This document shows, one piece after another, positions 7,789-16,068 of a stretch of DNA of 35,792 nt. The notes under the pieces are model-generated. The model searched no databases and had not been told where the DNA came from. It worked only from the letters and a program-made list of their open reading frames with translations. Both the position numbers and the translations under genes were made by a program. Position 1 is the stretch's first letter. Each line of letters opens with the position of its first letter. Source of the DNA: Proteobacteria bacterium UBA1148 (GTDB taxonomy: Bacteria; Pseudomonadota; Gammaproteobacteria; Steroidobacterales; Rariloculaceae); contig DBZY01000077.1 of NCBI GenBank assembly GCA_002311835.1, positions 1 to 35,792 on the forward strand. Direction: 5' to 3'.

Positions 7789-9576
7789 ATGAGTAAAGAC
7801 TACGAGTTTATTGATCACAGTTACGATGTGATCGTTGTAGGAGCCGGTGGTTCAGGGTTGCGTGCAACACTTGGTCTCGCAGAGCAGGGTCTTACAACAG
7901 CATGTATCACTAAGGTCTTTCCGACGCGTAGTCACACAGTGGCTGCGCAGGGTGGAATCAGCGCAGCATTGGGGAATATGGGTGAGGACGATTGGCGCTG
8001 GCACATGTACGACACTGTAAAGGGATCAGATTGGTTGGGAGATCAGGATGCAATCGAATATATGTGTAAGGAAGCTCCAGCCTCGGTCGTAGAGCTAGAG
8101 CATTATGGTGTGCCGTTTTCCAGGACCGAAGATGGCCGTATTTATCAGCGTCCATTTGGTGGCATGACGACCCATTTTGGGGAAGGAACGGCCCAGCGAA
8201 CTTGCGCGGCAGCGGATCGGACAGGTCATGCGATGTTGCATACTTTGTATCAGCAGTCTTTGAAGCGCGATGCCAAGTTTTTTGTAGAGTACTTTGTTAT
8301 CGATTTGATCATAGAAGAGGGGGGTTGCCGGGGTGTTGTCGCGCTGGATTTAGCGGAAGGCCGCCTGCATCGCTTTCGCTCTCACATAGTGATACTTGCG
8401 ACTGGCGGGTACGGACGGGCCTATTTCTCTTGTACCTCGGCACACATTTGCACGGGCGATGGAAATGCTATGGCGCAGAGGGCTGGCTTCCCTCTCCAAG
8501 ACTTAGAGTTTGTTCAGTTTCACCCTACGGGTATTTATGGGGCAGGTATGTTAATTACGGAGGGTTCTCGGGGTGAGGGCGGCTACCTTACGAATTCTAG
8601 TGAGGAGCGATTCATGGAACGCTACGCTCCTAACGCTAAGGATCTGGCATCACGTGATGTCGTTAGCCGTTCAATAACCATCGAGATTCGTGAAGGACGA
8701 GGTGTTGGCGTCGACAAGGATCATGTACATCTACATCTTGAACACCTAGGTACGGATGTTATAGAGGAACGCCTACCAGGAATTGCTGAAACAGCAAAGA
8801 TCTTTGCGGGAGTTGACATTACGAAGGACCCCATCCCCGTACTCCCGACAGTGCACTACAACATGGGTGGTGTGCCTACGAACTACTATGGGGAAGTTGT
8901 AAGTTCCGATAATGTTGGAGATGAGTATGTTGTACCCGGTCTGATGGCGGTCGGGGAGGCGGCTTGTGTCTCTGTGCATGGAGCTAATCGCCTAGGATCT
9001 AACTCTCTAATCGATTTAGTTGTCTTTGGGCGTGCAGCGGCGATTCGTTGTGGTGAATTGATCAGTTCGGGCGACAAATTTGCGCCTTTTGGGAAAAATG
9101 CCGGTCAAATGGCCGTCGAAAGAGTCGATCGTTTACGTCATGCGAGAGGGGGTTCTTCGACCGCTAAATTACGACTTGAGATGCAACGTGTCATGCAGAA
9201 TCATGCGGCCGTTTTTCGCACTGGTGAATCTCTCCAGAAGGGAATCGACTTACTGGAGCCGATTTTTAATGCATTTTCGGATGTGTCTGTTGCTGACCGC
9301 TCTTTGATCTGGAACACTGATCTTATTGAAACATTTGAGCTTGAAAATCTATTACTTCAGGCTATGGGTACTATTAAGTCTGCGGCCTATCGAACTGAGA
9401 GTCGTGGAGCTCAGGCTCGGGAGGACTATCCGGAGCGTGACGATACGAATTGGATGAAACATACGCTCGTGTGGGTGAACGAGGACGGGGAGGCACGTTT
9501 TGGTAATCGTGAGGTACGGATGAATACTCTCACAGATGACGTTGAGACTATTCCCCCTAAGGCGCGGACCTATTAA
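7789..9576 (+). CDS. sdhA: Succinate dehydrogenase flavoprotein subunit
   Basis: Catalytic subunit of complex II, oxidising succinate to fumarate with covalently bound FAD. In 595 residues: the Rossmann motif VVGAGGSGLRA (about 16-26), the flavinylated His in TRSHTVAAQGG (His49), the active-site stretch FHPTGIYGAGMLITEGSRG (about 244-262), a second FAD segment NRLGSNSLIDLVVFGRAA, and a C-terminal domain with ESRGAQAREDYPERDD. Length and motifs are canonical (E. coli 588). It is located between its anchor subunits and sdhB, and both predicted flavinylation/assembly factors encoded nearby act on this protein. Confidence 0.97.
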   Translation: MSKDYEFIDHSYDVIVVGAGGSGLRATLGLAEQGLTTACITKVFPTRSHTVAAQGGISAALGNMGEDDWRWHMYDTVKGSDWLGDQDAIEYMCKEAPASVVELEHYGVPFSRTEDGRIYQRPFGGMTTHFGEGTAQRTCAAADRTGHAMLHTLYQQSLKRDAKFFVEYFVIDLIIEEGGCRGVVALDLAEGRLHRFRSHIVILATGGYGRAYFSCTSAHICTGDGNAMAQRAGFPLQDLEFVQFHPTGIYGAGMLITEGSRGEGGYLTNSSEERFMERYAPNAKDLASRDVVSRSITIEIREGRGVGVDKDHVHLHLEHLGTDVIEERLPGIAETAKIFAGVDITKDPIPVLPTVHYNMGGVPTNYYGEVVSSDNVGDEYVVPGLMAVGEAACVSVHGANRLGSNSLIDLVVFGRAAAIRCGELISSGDKFAPFGKNAGQMAVERVDRLRHARGGSSTAKLRLEMQRVMQNHAAVFRTGESLQKGIDLLEPIFNAFSDVSVADRSLIWNTDLIETFELENLLLQAMGTIKSAAYRTESRGAQAREDYPERDDTNWMKHTLVWVNEDGEARFGNREVRMNTLTDDVETIPPKARTY

Positions 9577-9600
9577 ACGAGGAATGATAGAGGTTTTATA

Positions 9601-10383
9601 ATGGCGCAATTTCGCCTTCCAGCTAATTCAAAAATCAAACCGGGGAAGAATTACCCAGCAGATAATAATGTAACCAATATTCGGAAATTTTCCGTTTACC
9701 GTTACGATCCTGACTTAACAAGCAATCCAACTCTCGACACTTACGATGTTGATATGGACACTTGTGGGCCCATGGTTCTGGATGCCCTCATCAAGATTAA
9801 GAATGAGATTGATCCAACGTTAACCTTCCGTCGCTCATGCCGAGAGGGCATCTGTGGGTCCTGCGCAATGAATATCGACGGAGTTAACACGCTAGCCTGT
9901 TTGAAGTCGGCGGAAAAGGTTGGTGGTGTTGTCAAGATATATCCGCTGCCCCACATGCCTGTGGTTAAGGATCTTGTTCCTGATCTCACACACTTTTACG
10001 CACAGTATGCTTCGGTGAAGCCATGGCTTGAAGCGAATACACCGCCCCCCTCAGACCAAGAACGCTTGCAGTCGAAGGAGGATCAGGAACAGATTAATAA
10101 TCCGTCCGCCTGCATTTTGTGCGCGTGTTGTTCTACTGCTTGCCCTAGTTACTGGTGGAACTCAGACCGGTTCCTAGGTCCGGCAGCGCTGCTCCAGGCG
10201 TATCGGTGGATAGTGGACAGCCGAGATGAGTCTACAGATGAGCGTCTAGATTCACTCGAGGACTCATTTAAACTTTACCGATGCCATACAATTTTGAACT
10301 GTACCCAGGCTTGCCCGAAGGATCTAAACCCTGCCAAAGCGATCTCAGAAATCAAGAAGTTGATTGCACGCCGGGATCATTAG
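9601..10383 (+). CDS. sdhB: Succinate dehydrogenase iron-sulfur subunit
   Basis: Carries electrons from FAD to quinone. Of 260 residues, the N-terminal ferredoxin domain holds the [2Fe-2S] ligands in SCREGICGSC and the later Cys100. The C-terminal domain has CILCACCSTACP (Cys171, 174, 177 and 181 region) and CHTILNCTQACPKDLNP for the [4Fe-4S] and [3Fe-4S] clusters. It is about 20 residues longer than E. coli SdhB (238), mostly through an N-terminal extension and the segment DQERLQSKEDQEQ before the second cluster domain. This longer form is common outside the enterics. sdhE begins 21 bases after the stop. Confidence 0.96.
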   Translation: MAQFRLPANSKIKPGKNYPADNNVTNIRKFSVYRYDPDLTSNPTLDTYDVDMDTCGPMVLDALIKIKNEIDPTLTFRRSCREGICGSCAMNIDGVNTLACLKSAEKVGGVVKIYPLPHMPVVKDLVPDLTHFYAQYASVKPWLEANTPPPSDQERLQSKEDQEQINNPSACILCACCSTACPSYWWNSDRFLGPAALLQAYRWIVDSRDESTDERLDSLEDSFKLYRCHTILNCTQACPKDLNPAKAISEIKKLIARRDH

Positions 10384-10404
10384 TGTCCCCGTTGAGATTT
10401 AGTC

Positions 10405-10650
10405 CTGGATACTGAGGCTGCGAGGCTTCGCTGGCGATGCCGGCGGGGGATGAGGGAGCTCGATACTCTTTTGGGTAGTTTTGTCGAGGAGGTTTATTTG
10501 TCTTTGTCGTCGGAGGACAAGCGTCGTTTTAGTAACCTTTTGGATCTGCCTGATCCAGATATTCATGCCTACCTTGTAGGGCGGTCCACTCCTCCCGACC
10601 CTGGCTTAGTAAAGCTCCTTGACCGTATCCGGGCAAATCGCTCAACTTAG
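10405..10650 (+). CDS. sdhE: SdhA flavinylation factor SdhE (YgfY/CptB)
   Basis: SdhE binds SdhA and promotes covalent FAD attachment. The essential RGxxE signature is present as RRGMRELD, followed by SLSSEDKRRFSNLLDLPDPD, all matching E. coli SdhE. An ATG at 10450 would start in the middle of the signature (at its Met) and lose the Arg-Gly. The codons upstream (10405-10449) read LDTEAARLRWRCRRG, which fits the family N-terminus, and TGA at 10393 closes the frame further up. In that stretch there is no ATG, GTG or TTG; CTG at 10405 is the best candidate start, with GAGA about nine bases upstream. The function call is secure; the start is inferred. Confidence 0.87.
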   Translation: MDTEAARLRWRCRRGMRELDTLLGSFVEEVYLSLSSEDKRRFSNLLDLPDPDIHAYLVGRSTPPDPGLVKLLDRIRANRST

Positions 10651-10727
10651 TCCGGAGAGGGGTGCCAGACACTCGAGGTCACTATTCTTATTGAGCTTTT
10701 CACGTAATGTTACAGAGTGGTCGCTGT

Positions 10728-10740
10728 TAGACTGAGTCTA
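10728..10740. promoter_or_regulatory. 13-bp palindrome upstream of rpoE
   Basis: TAGACT-G-AGTCTA is a perfect inverted repeat with a one-base centre, lying 63 bp before the rpoE ATG in the 153-bp gap between sdhE and rpoE. It could be an operator, but a 6-bp arm palindrome can arise by chance. Otherwise I see no convincing sigma-70 promoter in this gap. Confidence 0.25.
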
Positions 10741-10803
10741 GTTTGGGCAGCTTCTCAAAGTCGAGAGTAAAATGCCTGCTCAGGATAGAACTTTCGGTGC
10801 ATT

Positions 10804-11424
10804 ATGAGGTCTATGGAGAGTCGCAAGACAGAAATCACCGGGAATCGGCCGACCAGCGCAAAGGCGGCCGATCTGGCTCTGATAAGGAGGGTCCAGCACG
10901 GGGACCGTTCGGCATTTGATCTTTTAGTCATCAAGTATCAGCACAGGATACTCAAGCTAGTGATGAGGTATGTGAGAGATCCGTCGGAGGCATTGGACGT
11001 GGTACAGGAGGCCTTTATAAAAGCTTACCGAGCGGCGCCTTCGTTCAGAGGCGACAGCGCCTTCTACACCTGGCTCTACCGTATTACCACCAATACCGCT
11101 AAGAATTATCTGGTCACAGCAGGGCGACGACCAGTCTGCTATGGCTTGGATCTACAGGATCCCAAGCAGCATGAAGTTTTCGCGAAACTCAAGGATACCG
11201 ATACCCCGGAGGGGCTAACGTTATCTGAGGAGATAAGGCAGACAGTAAATAGCGCTATCCAGGACTTGCCTGAAGACCTCCAAACCGCCATCCTGTTGCG
11301 CGAAATTGAGGGGATGAGCTATGAGGATATCGCCCAGGTCATGGAGTGCCCCATGGGAACTGTGCGATCTCGAATCTTTAGAGCGCGGGAAGCTATAGAC
11401 AAACGCATTACCCCACTATTATGA
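10804..11424 (+). CDS. rpoE: Extracytoplasmic-function sigma factor RpoE/AlgU
   Basis: ECF sigma factor for envelope stress. Region 2 is seen at about residues 27-95 (DLALIRRVQHGDRSAFDLLV, ALDVVQEAFIKAYRA, FYTWLYRITTNTAKNYL). Region 4 is near the C-terminus (LPEDLQTAILLREIEGMSYE, then GTVRSRIFRAREAI). The length is 206, against 191 in E. coli, through an N-terminal extension. ATG 10804 and ATG 10813 are both possible starts; neither has a strong SD. rseA follows after 7 bases, which confirms its identity within the ECF class. It is presumably held inactive at the membrane by RseA. Confidence 0.94.
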   Translation: MRSMESRKTEITGNRPTSAKAADLALIRRVQHGDRSAFDLLVIKYQHRILKLVMRYVRDPSEALDVVQEAFIKAYRAAPSFRGDSAFYTWLYRITTNTAKNYLVTAGRRPVCYGLDLQDPKQHEVFAKLKDTDTPEGLTLSEEIRQTVNSAIQDLPEDLQTAILLREIEGMSYEDIAQVMECPMGTVRSRIFRAREAIDKRITPLL

Positions 11425-11431
11425 GAGCACT

Positions 11432-11998
11432 ATGACAGAACCGGCTCAGGATCAGATATCGGCCTTTGCAGACGATGAACTATCAGCAGAGGAATGCGAG
11501 TTTTTGGTGCGACGTATGGAGCGTGACCCAGAGTTCCGCCAGAAAGCCTTGTCTTATGCCACCATTGGCGCTGCACTACGTGGCGAAATCCTGGATCCAG
11601 ATCCGGATGTTTTACGTCGTCGTGTGCAGAAGGAGTTGGGAATAGTCCCGGTGCCGATCCGGCAGGGACTTGAGGAGGCGATGACTTCTAACCGATTTAT
11701 GCGTCCAGCGCTCGGATTTGGCATTGCGGCTACAGTCGCTATGATGGCGCTCTTTGGATTCAATGGTATGAATCAATCCAGCACACTCAATGATCCAACC
11801 GGATTGATCGCAAGCGATGTGTCCATAGTGCCAGTGGGTGATCGAGCCAGCTATGTTGTACCCCAAGAGGTTTCGGCCAATGCGTTGCCAGGAAATCAGT
11901 CGCTGACGGTACCCGTTCGCATGACCGACTATCGCATGACTCACGGCGAGGATGGCCTTGCAACTGTTTTTGTTGTGGTGAGTCCAAGATCTGACTAG
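11432..11998 (+). CDS. rseA: Anti-sigma-E factor RseA (MucA-like)
   Basis: Single-pass inner-membrane anti-sigma factor, 188 residues. The cytoplasmic N-terminal domain (QDQISAFADDELSAEECEFL, then RDPEFRQKALSYATIGAALRGE) matches the RseA/MucA sigma-binding domain. One membrane helix lies at about 94-112 (GFGIAATVAMMALFGFNGM), followed by a periplasmic tail of about 75 residues ending YRMTHGEDGLATVFVVV. In the known system DegS and RseP cleave the protein on envelope stress and free RpoE. RseB, which normally protects the periplasmic tail and is usually the next gene, is missing here, so control in this organism may differ or rseB may be elsewhere. Confidence 0.9.
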   Translation: MTEPAQDQISAFADDELSAEECEFLVRRMERDPEFRQKALSYATIGAALRGEILDPDPDVLRRRVQKELGIVPVPIRQGLEEAMTSNRFMRPALGFGIAATVAMMALFGFNGMNQSSTLNDPTGLIASDVSIVPVGDRASYVVPQEVSANALPGNQSLTVPVRMTDYRMTHGEDGLATVFVVVSPRSD

Positions 11999-12034
11999 AA
12001 CTAACGTATGTATCCCAATGTAACAGTTAGATGG

Positions 12035-12061
12035 CTCACCGCCCCGGGACTAGTGAGTTTT
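12035..12061 (+). terminator. Weak hairpin with T-run after rseA
   Basis: CTCAC (12035-12039) pairs with GTGAG (12053-12057) around a G+C-rich 13-base loop and is followed by TTTT. This is a weak intrinsic terminator candidate at the end of rpoE-rseA, in the 141-bp gap before lepB. Confidence 0.3.
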
Positions 12062-12139
12062 CGATGAGGATAGTCGAGTCGATTGCTACGTCCCTGCTTA
12101 ACCTTCATTTATTTACACAGATCTAGGTAGGATAGAGTT

Positions 12140-12931
12140 TTGGATTTTTCGCTATTACTAGTGGTTGCCACCTTTCTGACGGGAGTTATCTGGGCCTTCG
12201 ACTCACTCATCCTGAAAGGGCAGAGAATGAAGGCTATTGGGCGGTCAGGTGTGGATCAGATAACCCAGTCTGAATCTGTTGTAGTGGAATATGCTCGTTC
12301 TTTCTTTCCTATTCTGCTGCTGGTGTTAGTTCTTAGATCCTTTCTTTTCGAACCATTTCGTATTCCTTCCGGTTCTATGATGCCTACATTATTGGAGGGA
12401 GACTTCATTTTTGTGAATAAGTTTGCGTACGGTCTCCGACTTCCGGTTGTAAACACTAAGATATTCGAGATCGGTGAGCCTGAGCGTGGGGATGTAGTTG
12501 TATTTAAGTTACCTTCCGATCCTAGCATCAACTATATCAAGCGAGTGATAGGTCTCCCCGGAGATGTGGTGACGTATCAGCGGGATAGAAAGGAACTGAG
12601 CATCAACGGCAATATAGTTCCTTTGGAGATGTTGGGCGCTTACGAAGAGAACGCTGCGTTGCAGCTGGGTCGTGAGGAGTTCGGGGATCGGCAACACACT
12701 CTGCTTCATACTCGCGGTAGACTTAGTCCAGGAGGAACTTACGTGGTACCCGAAGGGCACTATTTTGTCATGGGGGATCATCGCGATAACAGCCAGGACA
12801 GTCGTTTTGAAAGAGTCCGGTTTATCCCCGAATATCGTATGGTTGGTAGGGCAGTACGGATTTGGATGAGTTGGCGTTGGCCCACCCAAGGAGGCCCACG
12901 GTGGGCCCGCATAGGTAAAAGTATTGAGTAA
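12140..12931 (+). CDS. lepB: Signal peptidase I
   Basis: Inner-membrane protease that removes signal peptides from exported proteins, many of which are encoded later in this window. It is 263 residues with two N-terminal membrane helices (about 4-24 and 55-70), the nucleophile Ser79 in RIPSGSMMPTL, the general base Lys134 in YIKRVIGLPGD, and box E GDHRDNSQDSR. The TTG start at 12140 is preceded by TAGGTAGGATAGAG and gives an N-terminus aligned with E. coli LepB (LLLVVATFLTGVIW). The usual upstream neighbour lepA is absent. The TAA at 12929 is followed by rnc. Confidence 0.95.
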   Translation: MDFSLLLVVATFLTGVIWAFDSLILKGQRMKAIGRSGVDQITQSESVVVEYARSFFPILLLVLVLRSFLFEPFRIPSGSMMPTLLEGDFIFVNKFAYGLRLPVVNTKIFEIGEPERGDVVVFKLPSDPSINYIKRVIGLPGDVVTYQRDRKELSINGNIVPLEMLGAYEENAALQLGREEFGDRQHTLLHTRGRLSPGGTYVVPEGHYFVMGDHRDNSQDSRFERVRFIPEYRMVGRAVRIWMSWRWPTQGGPRWARIGKSIE

Positions 12932-13069
12932 CGAGTACGATAATAGAACCTCATTTTTAGCAGATGCTTAGCTCTTAGTCTCATTCGAAAAGTAAATTCA
13001 GATAAAGCGTTAACCGCGCGACTCCGTTGGGCTGAGGAGCAGCTCGGCTATCGGTTTAATGCACAAGAA

Positions 13070-13693
13070 TTGCTAAAACAAGCCCTCACCCATCGTAGCG
13101 CATCTAAGAAAAACAACGAGCGGCTAGAATTTCTTGGTGACGCACTACTGAATTTCATAGTCGCCAGGCGACTCTATGAGCGAAACAAAAATGATTCCGA
13201 AGGTGATTTAAGTCGGCTGCGTGCCGCGCTTGTCAAAGGCGAAACACTGGCTGATATCGGGAGAGAATTGGACGTTGAGCCTCACATTATTGTGGGACCT
13301 GGTGAGTTGCGTTCTGGAGGTGCCCGACGTTCATCAGTTTTGGCTAATACTGTAGAGGCACTTGTCGGCGCGGTTTTATTGGATGGCGGCTTCGCAGCAG
13401 CAGAAACTTGCGTGAATCGGCTTATGACGGAGAGACTAAATACGCTCCCCGATGCAGCAAGCCTCAAGGATTCCAAAACGCGGCTCCAGGAGTGGCTCCA
13501 AGGGTACGGCCTCGGTTTGCCACAGTACACAATAGAATCAGTATCTGGTGAGCCGCATCAGCAGGCATTCGTTATACAGTGCTTGGTTGAAGAGAAACAG
13601 ATTAGCGTCAGCGGGCAGGGATCGAGTCGGAAAGGCGCTGAGCAAGATGCCGCACAACACATGCTTTTGAAACTAATCAGTGATAATGAGTGA
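13070..13693 (+). CDS. rnc: Ribonuclease III (N-terminus extends upstream)
   Basis: Double-strand-specific endoribonuclease for rRNA and mRNA processing. The signature NNERLEFLGDALLNF contains the catalytic Glu/Asp. A dsRNA-binding domain fills the C-terminus (DSKTRLQEWLQGYGLGLPQY, then GSSRKGAEQDAAQHML). TTG 13070 is the only ordinary start codon in the N-terminal area and gives 207 residues, about 20 fewer than E. coli. The in-frame codons before it (13010-13069) translate to LTARLRWAEEQLGYRFNAQE, which clearly matches the RNase III first helix (E. coli LQRKLGYTFNHQELL). The frame stays open back to TAG 12944 with no ATG, GTG or TTG. The real start is therefore probably a rare codon at or before 13010. 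The stop overlaps the era start. Confidence 0.93.
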   Translation: MLKQALTHRSASKKNNERLEFLGDALLNFIVARRLYERNKNDSEGDLSRLRAALVKGETLADIGRELDVEPHIIVGPGELRSGGARRSSVLANTVEALVGAVLLDGGFAAAETCVNRLMTERLNTLPDAASLKDSKTRLQEWLQGYGLGLPQYTIESVSGEPHQQAFVIQCLVEEKQISVSGQGSSRKGAEQDAAQHMLLKLISDNE

Positions 13694-14597
13694 CGATTTT
13701 CGTAGCGGATATGTGGCCATTGTCGGGCGGCCCAACGTTGGAAAGTCTACTTTACTGAATGCTCTCGTTGGCGAGAAGATCAGTATTGTGAGTACAAAGC
13801 CTCATACGACGCGGCATCGGATTCTCGGTATTTTAAATAGAGAGACAGATCAAGCGGTTTTCATGGATACGCCGGGACTGCAGAAGACGTTAAAACGGAA
13901 TCGAAAACGAGCTTTACATCGTTTAATGGCGAAAACGATGAATCAGACTATCGCGGATGCTGATGTAATCCTAATGCTTATTGAGGCTGGCAAACTCACG
14001 AGCGAGGATCGTAATCTTGCAAATCTCCTAAAAGACAGGGCTAACGATACACTGCTAGTTTTGAATAAGGTCGATATGGTCGGTCCGAGAACAGCATTGC
14101 TACCTATACTTGAGTCCATGTCGGTGGAGTTACCATTATCGGCTTTTGTGCCCATTTCTGCTCGCAAAGGCATAAATCTTGAAGGACTGATCAAAGAGGT
14201 TGCTGGCCGACTACCCCAGGGGCCCGCACTTTTTCCACCAGGTGTGCTGACGGATCGCAGCAGCTATTTCAGGATTGCGGAGATAATCAGGGAGAAATTG
14301 TTTTCTGCAGTCCATCAGGAAGTACCCTACGGTTTGACAGTAGAAGTGGAATACCTGGGTAGGAATGAAGAGAACCAATGGCTTATTCATGCGGTGATTT
14401 GGGTGGAACGTGTTAGCCAAAAATTGATTGTAATTGGCAAGGGAGGCAAGGTCCTGAAGACTGTGGGCCAAGCCGCCCGGCGGGAACTCATCGAATTTTT
14501 AAACGATCGTGTCCATTTGGAACTCTGGGTAAAGGTGCGAGAGCATTGGTCAGACAGTGTACGAGACTTGCAGAAGCTTGGTTATGATTTGCCATGA
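13686..14597 (+). CDS. era: Ribosome-assembly GTPase Era
   Basis: GTPase that binds the 3' end of 16S rRNA during 30S maturation. In 303 residues: G1 GRPNVGKST, G3 DTPG, G4 NKVD, and a C-terminal KH domain (VIWVERVSQKLIVIGKGGK). ATG 13686 gives the usual MSDDFRSGYVAIVGRPN start. It overlaps the rnc stop by 8 bp, suggesting translational coupling; a GTG at 13680 is possible but adds nothing conserved. Its own stop overlaps the recO start by 4 bp. Confidence 0.96.
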   Translation: MSDDFRSGYVAIVGRPNVGKSTLLNALVGEKISIVSTKPHTTRHRILGILNRETDQAVFMDTPGLQKTLKRNRKRALHRLMAKTMNQTIADADVILMLIEAGKLTSEDRNLANLLKDRANDTLLVLNKVDMVGPRTALLPILESMSVELPLSAFVPISARKGINLEGLIKEVAGRLPQGPALFPPGVLTDRSSYFRIAEIIREKLFSAVHQEVPYGLTVEVEYLGRNEENQWLIHAVIWVERVSQKLIVIGKGGKVLKTVGQAARRELIEFLNDRVHLELWVKVREHWSDSVRDLQKLGYDLP

Positions 14598-15328
14598 CCG
14601 ATAAAGAAACCGTACAGCTCGAGCCTGGCTTCGTCCTACATCAGCGCCCCTATCGAAATACCAGTCAGCTTATCGATTTCCTGACGAAAAATTATGGCGT
14701 TATCACCTTGGTTGCCCAAGGATCGAGGCGGTTGCAGGCAGGTCAAAGAGCTGTACTACAGCCTTTTTCATCTCTATATCTGTCATGGGTTAGGCGCGGT
14801 GAACTTGGCCGACTGACTCACGCAGAGGTTAAACCCCCAACAATTGTATTATCTGGTGAGGGCTTATTCGCGGGATTTTATTTAAATGAGCTTCTGCTCC
14901 GGCTGATGGGTCGCGGTGATCCCAATCCTCCGGTATATCTCTGCTATAGCCTCTGCCTTTCGGATCTATCAAATTTGTTGGATACGTCGCGCGCTCTGAG
15001 GCTGTTTGAGCTGCGCTTCCTGGCAGGTTTGGGATATGGGCTCGGGCTCGAGCAGGACATCGAAACGGGAGAGCTTATCTGTCCGGGGGGCCGGTACCGG
15101 TTCAAACCCGAGCATGGCATTAGCATTGAGAAGGCATCTGCCAATGGTCCGGATATCTTTACCGGGCGAGATCTAATTTCTCTTCGCGAGGAACGCTTGG
15201 ATGATGAGGAAAGTGTAAAGGCCGCGAAGCGGTTGCTCAAGCGTGTGCTAAGGGTCTACTTGGGCGAACGCCCGCTTAGTACCCGCTCAGTCCTAAAGGA
15301 TGTCTATAGACGAGGGCTGGAACCATGA
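14594..15328 (+). CDS. recO: DNA repair protein RecO
   Basis: RecO, with RecR, loads RecA onto SSB-coated single-stranded DNA in the RecF pathway; RecJ of the same pathway is encoded at 1.4-3.1 kb. The 244 residues start with an OB-fold (GFVLHQRPYRNTSQLIDFLT, GVITLVAQGSRR), followed by the helical domain with FELRFLAGLGYGLGLEQDIE. The start ATGA overlaps the era stop and the stop overlaps the pdxJ start, both as 4-bp ATGA junctions, so this stretch is translated as one coupled operon as in E. coli. Confidence 0.94.
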   Translation: MTDKETVQLEPGFVLHQRPYRNTSQLIDFLTKNYGVITLVAQGSRRLQAGQRAVLQPFSSLYLSWVRRGELGRLTHAEVKPPTIVLSGEGLFAGFYLNELLLRLMGRGDPNPPVYLCYSLCLSDLSNLLDTSRALRLFELRFLAGLGYGLGLEQDIETGELICPGGRYRFKPEHGISIEKASANGPDIFTGRDLISLREERLDDEESVKAAKRLLKRVLRVYLGERPLSTRSVLKDVYRRGLEP

Positions 15329-16068
15329 CTCAAAAAACGCCGATCAGTTTGGGTGTCAATGTCGATCATGTGGGCACCGTGCGTCAGGCACGAGGAACGC
15401 CTTACCCAGACCCGGTGTTTGCCGCGTTGCATGCCGAGCGAGCGGGCGCAGATAGCATCACGATTCATCTGCGTGAGGATCGCAGACATATACAGGAGCG
15501 TGATCTTGAACTGATGCAACAGGTCGTGGAGACGCGCGTTAATTTAGAGATGGCGGTCACTGATCCGATGGTAGAGATAGCGGTCTCTTCCAGTCCAGCT
15601 GATTGCTGTTTCGTTCCCGAGAAGCGTGAAGAGCTTACAACCGAAGGAGGTCTCGACGTCTCAGGACAGGTTAAGAAAATCGTAGCGGCTAGCAATCGGC
15701 TTAAGGAGGCAGGCATTCGCGTCTCATTATTTGTCGATCCGGATCCAGAGCAACTGAAGGCAACCGTGGATTGCGGTGTGGGAGTCGTCGAACTTCACAC
15801 TGGGGCCTATGCTGATGCGTCAAGCGGTGGTGCAGAGGCACGAGAGCTGGAAAGGATTCGTGCAGCGGCTGAGTTCGGAGATCGTTTGGGGTTAACCGTC
15901 CATGCAGGTCACGGTCTTCATTACCATAATGTTCAGCCAGTCGCTGCTATCGAGACGATCGTAGAACTTAATATCGGGCACTCTATTATTGCGAGGGCGA
16001 TATTCGATGGTCTGGAGAAAGCGGTGGCAGATATGAAGGCGCTTATGCAGGAGGCACGTCGATTGTGA
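15325..16068 (+). CDS. pdxJ: Pyridoxine 5'-phosphate synthase
   Basis: Condenses 1-deoxyxylulose 5-phosphate with 3-amino-2-oxopropyl phosphate, the last ring-forming step of vitamin B6 synthesis. The 247-residue TIM barrel carries the family motifs LGVNVDHVGTVRQARGTPYP, ADSITIHLREDRRHI, VNLEMA, CFVPEKREELTTEGGLDV, VELHTGAYA, and the phosphate-binding end ELNIGHSIIARAIFDG. The gene is in its usual place between recO and acpS with 4-bp overlaps on both sides. Confidence 0.97.
   Translation: MTQKTPISLGVNVDHVGTVRQARGTPYPDPVFAALHAERAGADSITIHLREDRRHIQERDLELMQQVVETRVNLEMAVTDPMVEIAVSSSPADCCFVPEKREELTTEGGLDVSGQVKKIVAASNRLKEAGIRVSLFVDPDPEQLKATVDCGVGVVELHTGAYADASSGGAEARELERIRAAAEFGDRLGLTVHAGHGLHYHNVQPVAAIETIVELNIGHSIIARAIFDGLEKAVADMKALMQEARRL

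Noticed and set aside
10788..10813. Sigma-E-like promoter (GAACTT, 16 bases, TCTA) next to rpoE, suggesting autoregulation
   Set aside because: The -10-like part lies on top of the rpoE start codons, so transcription would begin inside the gene; the match is also partial (no leading G, TCTATG instead of TCTGA).
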